Shown here in pieces: positions 1 through 6,179 of a DNA stretch of 64,000 nt (positions are counted from its first letter, which is position 1; every line of letters begins with the position of its first letter). The stretch spans positions 1 through 64,000 of the forward strand of contig JAFLBG010000010.1 of the NCBI GenBank assembly GCA_017303975.1, written 5' to 3'. The translations under genes and the position numbers were made by a program. The notes under the pieces are model-generated. The model was given only the letters and a program-made list of their open reading frames with translations, was not told where the DNA came from and did not search any database. This DNA comes from Bacteroidota bacterium. Its GTDB lineage: Bacteria > Bacteroidota > Bacteroidia > JAFLBG01.

Positions 1-2
1 GA

Positions 3-1577
3 TTTGTTTCTCAAACTGCCGATGTGAAAACTCTGGCACACGAATTAGCGCATGGAGCCTTTGGTTTGGAGCATCCGTTCCCGCAAATAACACAAGGCTC
101 TTCGGGGTTGCTCATGGACTACGCTTCTGGAGAAGAGTTGACGAGGATGGAGTGGGAGCAAATTCATAGCCCTAATCCTATTTACAACTGGGGCGATAGC
201 GATGAAGATGCTGCGTTTTTCGATTCATGGTTACGCTCAGCATTGGGCAATAATTGTTATACACAATATCTTGCACACGATGGCATTATACCTCCTTGCT
301 GGTGGGAAAATGAATATGTTTACAATCCCCAAGGCGACCCAGCTTTAATTTCCGGAATTATCGATGGAGCTTACAATACGATTAAAAGTGTCTTTACAAT
401 TGCTCAGTTGTGTGTGTGCATGACTCCTGCAGGAGTGGTTACGCCATCGTGTTATGAATTAAATGAAAAAATTGGAGAAACAGGGACGTTTATTTACAAC
501 TATGCAACAGATAATGCTTATAGAGCATCTGTCAAAACGGCCATTTATAAAGAGCTGGGTAATTGGTGGGATAGTACTACTTGTTTTCAACCGCATTGCA
601 GATACAATCAAGGTAAATTAGTTTTTGATATTGCCTCTGCAGTATTAACCGATGGTGGAGCTGCAATTTTAAAGGGGGGAATTACAATTCAAAAGACGGC
701 TAATCTACTTTCTAAAATTCCTAAGGTGTTTGGTAAGGTAAATAAGGCTGTTTCAAAATTGAGCTACAAAATTACCAAGCAAGCCAAGATATTTTATTTA
801 ACTACTTCCTTAAATGTAAATATCGCGGTTTTCGATATTTCGAAAAATGCGATACGGCCAATTCAGTGGATGCCGAGTACAGCCAGCAATACAAAAGTAT
901 TGCAAAAGATAAACAATGTTGATTTCTATGATGCTTCCAACACCCTTAAACATGGAGAATTAGAGATTTTAGAAGATGCGGGTAAGAATGTAGGATGGAG
1001 GGAGGTAAACATGATGGGGGATTTGCTTACTAAGCGCACTAATTGGTTGAATAATTTAAAATCACAACATGGACCCTTTGATATTTTAAACTTTAAGTCT
1101 CAAGGTCTAAAACAAATTGATGTTCCAAATGCAATCTATACGGAGATGTTGGGTGAATATCCAACAGCTATCGATAATGCAACTAAGCAGGGATATCTAA
1201 ATGAATTAATAAACTCAGGGAGTTCAGTTCCATTAAAAAAGCATTTTAATATTGGAGATGAACTATATAAAATAGTACCTAAGGGAGAGAGTGTGACCCC
1301 CTATACTCCTTTTTTTATGACAAAATCAGAGTATGAAGCTCTTGAAACCGCCTCAAATATTGAGCAAAGACTAGGACTACCATTAATAAGCCACTCAATT
1401 GAATATGATGTATTTAAAATTACTGCAACTCAACAAGCAAAAGCATTTGAAAATACAATAGCTAATACATTGGAAAAGTCCTACACAACAACTGGAGGGG
1501 GAAAACAAATGCTTGTAATTGATAGAGGTAAATGGAGTGCTCCTCTAAAAGTTAAGACTATTATACCTAATCAATAA
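3..1577 (+). CDS. Polymorphic toxin, 3' part (metalloprotease motif plus C-terminal toxin tip)
   Basis: The frame is open to the window edge, so the gene is 5'-truncated here; the GTG at 24 is only an internal codon. Numbering from that GTG, residues 6-17 read HELAHGAFGLEH, a zinc-peptidase HExxH motif with a further downstream His, followed by LLMDY near residue 30, which resembles a Met-turn. A long middle part follows. The last ~100 residues start at a VPKG junction (418-421) and look like an exchangeable toxin tip. Proteases of this kind in polymorphic toxins are thought to release the tip; that role is inferred here. The tip's toxic activity is not recognised. The stop is 2 bases before the next gene, the likely immunity gene. 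The tip resembles the remnant at 2520-2666. Confidence 0.72.
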   Translation, partial: FVSQTADVKTLAHELAHGAFGLEHPFPQITQGSSGLLMDYASGEELTRMEWEQIHSPNPIYNWGDSDEDAAFFDSWLRSALGNNCYTQYLAHDGIIPPCWWENEYVYNPQGDPALISGIIDGAYNTIKSVFTIAQLCVCMTPAGVVTPSCYELNEKIGETGTFIYNYATDNAYRASVKTAIYKELGNWWDSTTCFQPHCRYNQGKLVFDIASAVLTDGGAAILKGGITIQKTANLLSKIPKVFGKVNKAVSKLSYKITKQAKIFYLTTSLNVNIAVFDISKNAIRPIQWMPSTASNTKVLQKINNVDFYDASNTLKHGELEILEDAGKNVGWREVNMMGDLLTKRTNWLNNLKSQHGPFDILNFKSQGLKQIDVPNAIYTEMLGEYPTAIDNATKQGYLNELINSGSSVPLKKHFNIGDELYKIVPKGESVTPYTPFFMTKSEYEALETASNIEQRLGLPLISHSIEYDVFKITATQQAKAFENTIANTLEKSYTTTGGGKQMLVIDRGKWSAPLKVKTIIPNQ

Positions 1578-1579
1578 TT

Positions 1580-1942
1580 ATGATGAATACAATTAATTAT
1601 ATAGAAAATAATCTAAATCGAATTTCAGAATTATCGGTATTAGAAAAATTTGATTTAATTATAAGTTCAACAAATGCTATAAATAAGAAGGAATTATCAA
1701 ATGTTGAATTGATCAAAAAGATATTGACTAAAATAGAAGCTTTGCGTTACGAAATGGGTTACAATAAAGGGATAGAGGCAATAAGCGGTAGACTTGATAA
1801 AATTTTAGCATATGAAGCGTTAAAGCTTGCCCGAACTATTTTTAATGGAAAAGATTTAATGAAGTTTATCAATGATGTACTTTATTACGAAATAAATGAA
1901 GGTTTTAGAGAAGAGTTGTTGAAGGAAATAGAAGGATTATAA
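1580..1942 (+). CDS. Candidate immunity protein for the upstream toxin
   Basis: 120-aa protein with no signal peptide or membrane segment, mostly Leu/Ile/Lys/Glu and apparently all-helical. I recognise no family. It begins 2 bases after the toxin stop (a second ATG lies one codon in), the arrangement expected of a toxin-immunity pair, where the immunity protein binds and neutralises the tip in the cytoplasm. Function is inferred from position only. An ordinary unrelated small protein cannot be excluded. Confidence 0.6.
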   Translation: MMNTINYIENNLNRISELSVLEKFDLIISSTNAINKKELSNVELIKKILTKIEALRYEMGYNKGIEAISGRLDKILAYEALKLARTIFNGKDLMKFINDVLYYEINEGFREELLKEIEGL

Positions 1943-1957
1943 CGAAAAATCTCGTAA

Positions 1958-2086
1958 ATCAATAATTCTGCACGTGCTAACCTACCTCCAGGCAGGGCTG
2001 AAGCTATGCTATTTGTCTTGGGCTTAGTGCGCAACAGTTCTTGTAAGATGGGCTTATTTAAAATAAGCAAAGCTTACAAAAATTAA
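1958..2086 (+). pseudogene. Possible orphan toxin-tip remnant (LPPG junction)
   Basis: Open frame bounded by TAA at 1955 and TAA at 2084-2086, with no own start. It carries a NLPPGRAEA stretch (about 1979-2005) that lines up in DNA with the xPxG junction of the other remnants, followed by about 30 residues. It runs directly into the next remnant. The similarity is short, so this could be coincidental noncoding sequence. Confidence 0.3.
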
Positions 2087-2166
2087 AAGGTACTAAGAAA
2101 ATCTTAGCACCTACGGGGGATAATTCATTTAAAAATTCCGTACAACAAATTCAATTACCATGGTAG
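2062..2166 (+). pseudogene. Orphan toxin-tip remnant 1 (APTG junction)
   Basis: Frame follows a TAA at 2059 and ends in TAG at 2164-2166, with no start codon. It contains ILAPTGD (2101-2121), matching the IVPKGE junction of the full toxin at about 1272-1289, then a short tail of 14 residues. The stop overlaps the ATG at 2160 of the next gene (ATGGTAG), as in coupled toxin-immunity pairs. Without promoter or start it should be silent unless recombined onto a full-length toxin gene. Confidence 0.5.
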
Positions 2167-2450
2167 AAACAGAATTATTTAAAAAACAATACAATGAATT
2201 ATTAGAATTAGTTGCAAACGAAGCTAAGCTTAACAAATCAGCTTTAGAATACTTAAATTATTTGAATAAGTATTACAGTATGTTTGTAGCTTATTCTAAT
2301 AAGAGTGATAAAGAAAATTTAAAAGAGTTTTTGCGAAGCGCCAATCGTTACTTAGATGAATTTTCTTTTTCAGCTGACAATAGTTATTTAATAAAAAACA
2401 GAATTAGTGATTTGTATGATATACTAGACAAAGAAAACAATGCAATGTAA
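2160..2450 (+). CDS. Candidate orphan immunity protein (96 aa)
   Basis: Small, Lys/Glu/Leu-rich, probably helical soluble protein with no recognised domain. Its ATG overlaps the stop of the toxin-tip remnant ending at 2166, which suggests it is the retained partner of that tip. Retained immunity genes of displaced tips protect against sister cells still carrying the tip; this is known for Rhs/CDI loci and inferred here. Confidence 0.5.
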   Translation: MVETELFKKQYNELLELVANEAKLNKSALEYLNYLNKYYSMFVAYSNKSDKENLKEFLRSANRYLDEFSFSADNSYLIKNRISDLYDILDKENNAM

Positions 2451-2519
2451 TTTTATTGAATACCGATTACTAGATTGCATTTTTTAAGCAATTAACGGCA
2501 AATACATACTTTTGTTTTA

Positions 2520-2666
2520 GTGATGAGTGGCGATTATAAGATTACCACAAGTCAATCAGCAACAACCTATAGAATTATAATAGCTCCTACCACACAGAGG
2601 GGATATTCAACTACAGGAGGTGCTATTCAAACATTATTACTTGATGGAAGCCTTTGGAGTACCCTA
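2520..2666 (+). pseudogene. Orphan toxin-tip remnant 2, homologous to the main toxin C-terminus
   Basis: Translation from 2520 contains GDYKITTSQSATT and GYSTTGGAIQTLLLDG followed by LWS, which align with DVFKITATQQAKA, SYTTTGGGKQMLVIDR and KWS at the end of the full toxin (residues about 460-505). The frame has no equivalent of the native C-terminus; it runs into the repeat at 2667 and ends at 2789 as out-of-family sequence. It is therefore truncated at both ends, with the repeat joined at its 3' side. Confidence 0.6.
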
Positions 2667-2789
2667 GTAAGCGCGAACTTTTATTTCATACCAAACTATC
2701 ATATAACTTTGCTTCCAAAAATAAATAAGCTGGAGCTTATAAAAAAATTAGGCCTAAGCTCCAACACACAATGCAACGCTGCAGCTTAG
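2667..2789 (+). repeat. Inter-cassette repeat, full copy 1 (block B plus block A)
   Basis: Block B (2667-2716) matches 4291-4340 at about 40 of 50 positions. Block A (2765-2789) is a 25-nt stretch identical to 3456-3480 and 4391-4415 and contains the palindrome GCTGCAGC. Between them is an 8-bp-arm hairpin (GGAGCTTA/TAAGCTCC). The block ends exactly at a TAG that precedes an LPTG junction. No coding function was recognised. Confidence 0.75.
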
Positions 2790-2834
2790 CTACCTACTGG
2801 GAAGACTGCACAAGCTGTGCACATTATACTGTGA
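2790..2834 (+). pseudogene. Orphan toxin-tip remnant 3 (LPTG junction)
   Basis: Directly after the TAG closing block A, the frame reads LPTGKTAQAVHIIL and stops at 2832-2834. It has no start codon. It is very short and is supported mainly by its position: the same TAG-junction frame occurs at 3481 and 4416. The next gene starts 44 bases later. Confidence 0.4.
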
Positions 2835-2877
2835 ATAATGTAAACATATAGTAGTATAAATTCTAAATGAATAATAG

Positions 2878-3435
2878 ATGAAATTAAAAAGGAATTTAAG
2901 TTTTTATTTTTTTTGTTCTGTCTTTATGTTTTTTCAAAAAGGTTTTACGCAAATTATAGACAGAGCCTATTTAGACCATATAAATAGTAGTTATGGTGAA
3001 GTGGCATTAATAAATTTTATTGATAGCTGTGCTAAAAGGAAAAATATTGAGTGTATGTTTAATAAATATGTTATGTATTATGATAGTAGAAAAATAGATA
3101 GTGCAGTTGTATTGTTACTTGAAATAGCTTGCCAAAACATCGGTAGCATGGATGACCCTTATAATAGAGTTTTGGAAGTCCGAAATTCATTGGGAATAAT
3201 GTATTTGGATGGATTTGTTTTAAAACAAGATTTTTACTTAAGCTATGTGTGGTTTCTTGTTTATAATGAGCATAAAAATAGTTGCGCCCAAGATGTTCAA
3301 CAAAATAATATCAAAAGAATAAAATATGTTCAAAAAAAGCTATCTAAAAGTGAAATTTTATCTGCTCAAAAAGACGCTACATTTATAAATAAAGGGCCAC
3401 TAAAGAATACTTCGAAACTTTTTGTAATGGAGTAG
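2878..3435 (+). CDS. Exported Sel1-like protein, candidate periplasmic immunity factor
   Basis: 185 aa. Residues 1-24 form a signal peptide (KLKR, then a hydrophobic FYFFCSVFMFF core, cleavage near FTQ). Residues about 85-140 contain LGIMYLDG and YVWFLVY, resembling one Sel1/TPR-like repeat. Its place in the array suggests an immunity protein acting outside the cytoplasm, as some Sel1 proteins do elsewhere. The preceding tip remnant is not directly coupled, so this is uncertain. Confidence 0.5.
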   Translation: MKLKRNLSFYFFCSVFMFFQKGFTQIIDRAYLDHINSSYGEVALINFIDSCAKRKNIECMFNKYVMYYDSRKIDSAVVLLLEIACQNIGSMDDPYNRVLEVRNSLGIMYLDGFVLKQDFYLSYVWFLVYNEHKNSCAQDVQQNNIKRIKYVQKKLSKSEILSAQKDATFINKGPLKNTSKLFVME

Positions 3436-3455
3436 CTCCAGAGGTTAAGCACAAA

Positions 3456-3480
3456 CACACAATGCAACGCTGCAGCTTAG
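3456..3480 (+). repeat. Inter-cassette repeat block A, copy 2
   Basis: 25 nt identical to 2765-2789 and 4391-4415, lying 20 bases after the stop of the Sel1-like gene. Block B is absent here. It ends at a TAG (3478-3480) immediately followed by an LPKG junction. Confidence 0.8.
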
Positions 3481-3549
3481 TTGCCTAAAGGGTTTGTTGA
3501 TGATTTTGCTAATAAAATAACTTTTGTAAAAGAAATTCCATTACAATAA
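3481..3549 (+). pseudogene. Orphan toxin-tip remnant 4 (LPKG junction)
   Basis: After the TAG at 3478-3480 the frame reads LPKGFVDDFANKITF and on to a TAA at 3547-3549. That TAA shares one base with the ATG of the next gene (TAATG). It has no start codon of its own. Same frame and geometry as the remnants at 2790 and 4416. Confidence 0.5.
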
Positions 3550-3809
3550 TGAAAATAATAATTGACAAATGCCCCGCATGTGAACCTATCAATAAAATTA
3601 TTGAAGAGATTTTGAAAATTGGATATAAGACTTTAGAAAGCAAACTAGAAGACTATCATTTTCGCCAATTGTATTTTAAGGTAAACGCAAAAATTGATAT
3701 TTTAAAGGGATTCGATATTTCTGGATTTACAATAAAGGATAATTTTTTGATTTGTGACTGTCATTGGAGCAGAATTGAATTCATTCAAAATGAAGTTGTT
3801 CATTCATGA
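3549..3809 (+). CDS. Candidate orphan immunity protein with paired cysteine motifs
   Basis: 86 aa, soluble, no family recognised. It has CPAC near the N-terminus (residues 8-11) and CDC followed by HW near the C-terminus, which could form a metal site; this is only a visual suggestion. Its ATG overlaps the stop of the upstream tip remnant, and its own TGA overlaps an ATG at 3806 opening the next short frame, so translation may be coupled through the array. Confidence 0.5.
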   Translation: MKIIIDKCPACEPINKIIEEILKIGYKTLESKLEDYHFRQLYFKVNAKIDILKGFDISGFTIKDNFLICDCHWSRIEFIQNEVVHS

Positions 3810-3913
3810 AACCAATTCCTTCAAGTATTACCCCCCCCCTTCCTTTAAGTAAAGGAGGTCTTGGAGGAACAATGACTAATCTAGGAAATAATTTATGGAA
3901 AACAATATGGTAA
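3806..3913 (+). pseudogene. Short frame, possible tip remnant 5, with a C9 tract
   Basis: ATG at 3806 overlaps the preceding TGA (ATGA); the frame runs 35 codons to TAA at 3911-3913, inside the start of the next gene. It contains nine consecutive C (3831-3839) and ends NLGNNLWKTIW. The coupling to the next gene mirrors the other remnant/immunity junctions, but there is no clear xPxG junction (SKGG is the nearest), so its identity as a tip is uncertain. Confidence 0.35.
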
Positions 3914-4248
3914 ATAATGTTTTATTTGATAATAAGTTCTTTTTAAGCTATTCTGATGCGAAAGAGGTAATAAATGAGTTTTTAAAAAACAACATGAACG
4001 AGTGGCTCTTAAAGGAAGATGAAAATTTTGGCATGTACTTTCATTTGAGATATGAATACAAAAATTATTCAATTTACTTACTAAGTGATAGAGGCAGTTT
4101 GAGCTTTAAATTTACGGTTGATAATAACGAAATAAGTTTATTGCTTTTCGAGCCATTATTATCTAATGTAGAGTGGTTCAGTAGAAAAAATATATTATTT
4201 GTTCTTGGAACAATTCAGCGTTATATAGAAGGGCAAAGTGTGATTTAA
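3895..4248 (+). CDS. Candidate orphan immunity protein (117 aa)
   Basis: Small acidic/aromatic protein (FHLRYEYKNYSIYLL, LLFEPLL, VEWFSRKN) with no membrane segment; fold appears alpha/beta, resembling small cytoplasmic immunity proteins in composition but with no family I can name. The start may be 3895 or the in-frame ATG at 3907; the latter overlaps the stop of the upstream frame. Followed 42 bases later by an inter-cassette repeat. Confidence 0.5.
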   Translation: MENNMVNNVLFDNKFFLSYSDAKEVINEFLKNNMNEWLLKEDENFGMYFHLRYEYKNYSIYLLSDRGSLSFKFTVDNNEISLLLFEPLLSNVEWFSRKNILFVLGTIQRYIEGQSVI

Positions 4249-4290
4249 CCCTCGATAGTCGACAAAGTAACCAGTAAGCTTTTCAACTCA

Positions 4291-4415
4291 GTAGGCGCGT
4301 AATTTTACTTCATACCAAACAAGCTAATAACTTTGCCTACAAAAAGGAAACAAGCTTATCTAATAAAAACATTAAGGCATTAAGCACCAGCACACAATGC
4401 AACGCTGCAGCTTAG
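4291..4415 (+). repeat. Inter-cassette repeat, full copy 2 (block B plus block A)
   Basis: Block B (4291-4340) is flanked by GTAGGC and its reverse complement GCCTAC, and matches 2667-2716 with the same 50-bp length. Block A (4391-4415) is identical to the other two copies. The 50 bases between the blocks are diverged from copy 1. Together with the tip remnant that follows, it fills most of the 323-base gap between genes; 4249-4290 shows nothing else. Confidence 0.75.
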
Positions 4416-4568
4416 CTGCCTACAGGAGACGAAATAGTAATATGGAGTGATCCAATTAATTCTAGAACTGGATTCTATAAGCGTGAATTGGACTTTATTC
4501 AAATGAATGCTATAAATTATGGGTTTGATTATAGTACAGGAATAAGTACTGGAATATTTAAAAAATAA
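4416..4568 (+). pseudogene. Orphan toxin-tip remnant 6 (LPTGDE junction), the longest
   Basis: Immediately after TAG (4413-4415) the frame reads LPTGDEIVIWSDPINSRTG and continues to TAA at 4566-4568: 50 codons, with no start codon. It ends 3 bases before the next ATG. A long codon-like frame locked to the junction and to the next start supports a displaced tip. The toxin family is not recognised. Confidence 0.55.
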
Positions 4569-4571
4569 AAA

Positions 4572-4994
4572 ATGGACAATTTTTTCAGAAGAATAAATAC
4601 GGAATCTCTCTATCAGTTTATTGGTGAAACAAAAATTGATTATCATGCTGGCATATATTTCGTCTATAAGAAAACTAATTACTTGAAATTTTTTAAGAAT
4701 CATACAATAAAATATTTTGAGAGAATTGAGGGACAGCACTTAGATGATACGAATTTTTTAAAACTAAATGAGTCTCTGCTTATAGAAAATAAAGATATTC
4801 AGACGGTTCAAGCTAAAGGTATAGAATGGAATAATAATATAGTCTTATTTGAGATTAAAAGGAATACAATTTTAATTCCTTTTTATTGTATGCCTTCTAA
4901 ACTAATCGAATTAATAGATAATGAAATAACAGAGGTGGTTTTTGATAATCACGAATCACCTCATAAAACAACTGAAGTATATCGATTAATCTAA
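4572..4994 (+). CDS. Candidate orphan immunity protein (140 aa)
   Basis: Soluble protein with mixed alpha/beta composition (KIDYHAGIYFVYKK, ILIPFYCMPSKLIELID) and no recognised family. It starts 3 bases after the tip remnant ending at 4568, the same geometry as the first toxin-immunity pair (2-base gap). It is the last gene of the array on this strand; block B copy 3 follows within 25 bases. Confidence 0.5.
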   Translation: MDNFFRRINTESLYQFIGETKIDYHAGIYFVYKKTNYLKFFKNHTIKYFERIEGQHLDDTNFLKLNESLLIENKDIQTVQAKGIEWNNNIVLFEIKRNTILIPFYCMPSKLIELIDNEITEVVFDNHESPHKTTEVYRLI

Positions 4995-5019
4995 GACATT
5001 AAAAGATTTTTATGCCCTA

Positions 5020-5061
5020 GTTAGCGCGAACTTTTACTTCATATCAATTAATAAGTTTTCC
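5020..5061 (+). repeat. Inter-cassette repeat block B, partial copy 3
   Basis: The first 24 bases (GTTAGCGCGAACTTTTACTT and on) closely match the start of block B at 2667 and 4291; the right part is diverged. It sits 25 bases after the last candidate immunity gene and overlaps the 3' end of the convergent gene that stops at 5048. Block A is absent. Confidence 0.6.
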
Positions 5062-5647
5062 TAAAATGCTCTTTTCCTGCTAACCACAAGTATCTGTCAA
5101 TATCTTTTAATGTAAAAATTTCAAGATTATAAAATGTGCGAAAACTTAATAGAATGTTTTTAAATTTTGTGTACTCTTTTAAATCTATTTTGCCAAACTC
5201 GCAAAACGAATCTTCTTTTTTAAAGTGCAAAAGTATTTTCCCTACATAGGAATCATAAATAGGATATAAGTTTGGATAATGATGGCTGCAATATTTGGTT
5301 GCGAATGAGTAAAAATTTTTCTGCACTCCATTCATTTTTACCATTGCAATTTTATTAACTATACCAAGATCTCCTTGTTTAATTTTCCTGTCAATATCAA
5401 GAGAAATTATATGCTTGGCCACAGCAAATGGTGAAAAAATATGAGTGCTGTAAAAATCATTTAGCGAACATACTTTTATTAAAACATCATCTAAATCTAT
5501 ATTATTAGGATACGTAATCAAGAATAGTTTTTTGAGCGCACTCTCTTGTTCAATATAATTTTTATTTTCTTCGGAATACCACATCTGAACATATCGAGCA
5601 ATTTCCGTTTCTGACGGCTTAACAATATTCTTATTCTTCATTTTCAT
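5048..5647 (-). CDS. Hypothetical protein, 199 aa
   Basis: No domain I can name with certainty. The C-terminal half (YSFATKYCSHHYPNLYPIYD, then DLKEYTKFKNILLSFR and DRYLWLAGKE) looks like a well-conserved globular domain seen in uncharacterised Bacteroidota proteins. Soluble, no signal peptide. The first ATG (5647) is used; an ATG two codons on is possible. It is convergent to the toxin/immunity array and its 3' end overlaps a repeat block. Upstream lies the lipoprotein gene on the same strand, 15 bases away. Confidence 0.6.
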   Translation of the reverse strand: MKMKNKNIVKPSETEIARYVQMWYSEENKNYIEQESALKKLFLITYPNNIDLDDVLIKVCSLNDFYSTHIFSPFAVAKHIISLDIDRKIKQGDLGIVNKIAMVKMNGVQKNFYSFATKYCSHHYPNLYPIYDSYVGKILLHFKKEDSFCEFGKIDLKEYTKFKNILLSFRTFYNLEIFTLKDIDRYLWLAGKEHFRKTY

Positions 5648-5662
5648 AATATTAAAGTTAAA

Positions 5663-6172
5663 CTACTTTCTCCTAAAACAGCCAAACATCCTATCACAGA
5701 GCATTTTATCATTTTCTACGTATTCAATAAGAAATATATTTTTTAAAACATTTACTTGGTTGATAAGGAAGTTTTTGTCGCTATTAGCAATATACATCAT
5801 TGCAGAATCAGCATTAATATTTAAACCATGATTTTTTCTAAGACTATTCCTTAGCAATTCTGAAACAAGTATTCTTTTTGTTTCTCCCTTTTCTGTAATA
5901 GTTAGAAGATATTCCGTTTTATAAGTATTTCCTGTTTTGGAAATTGTTAATTGTACTTCTATTGCTGGATTTGTTGAATAATCTTCGCCAACAAATGGCA
6001 GCTTACGTTCTGCAATCAAGCTTGGATTTGATTTGCACAATATCCATTCTCCAATAAATGAATCGAAGTCATCCGATAATAACTCAGTCGTATTATTGAT
6101 TGAAATTTCTTTACATGAAATTAGTACAACGCAGATACATGTAAATATAAATATTTTTAAACCTTTACTCAT
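5663..6172 (-). CDS. Predicted lipoprotein, 169 aa
   Basis: A start at 6172 (MSKGLKIFIF) is preferred over 6229 because it gives a compact signal peptide ending in the lipobox LISC, so the mature protein should be lipid-anchored at Cys ~19. The mature part has ExWxLC-like and LLTITEKGE segments suggesting a small beta-rich domain; function unknown. It starts 8 bases after the stop of the SHOCT gene, so the two are probably cotranscribed. Confidence 0.6.
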   Translation of the reverse strand: MSKGLKIFIFTCICVVLISCKEISINNTTELLSDDFDSFIGEWILCKSNPSLIAERKLPFVGEDYSTNPAIEVQLTISKTGNTYKTEYLLTITEKGETKRILVSELLRNSLRKNHGLNINADSAMMYIANSDKNFLINQVNVLKNIFLIEYVENDKMLCDRMFGCFRRK

Positions 6173-6179
6173 TATACAT

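Noticed and set aside
1885-2070. Minus-strand frame of 61 codons across the 3' end of the first candidate immunity gene
   Set aside because: It overlaps a good plus-strand gene and a remnant; composition is not protein-like and no family is recognised.
2507-2514. TACTTTTG, a perfect TAnnTTTG element
   Set aside because: It lies just upstream of a start-less toxin-tip remnant and lacks a TTTG at 19-21 bases; likely chance in AT-rich DNA.
4380-4739. Minus-strand frame of 119 codons
   Set aside because: It runs through block A, a tip remnant and the start of the 4572 gene; a shadow of those.
2667-5061. Integron attC sites as an explanation for the inter-cassette repeats
   Set aside because: No GTTRRRY/RYYYAAC pair in the right orientation and no integrase in the window; the GTAGGC/GCCTAC ends face the wrong way.
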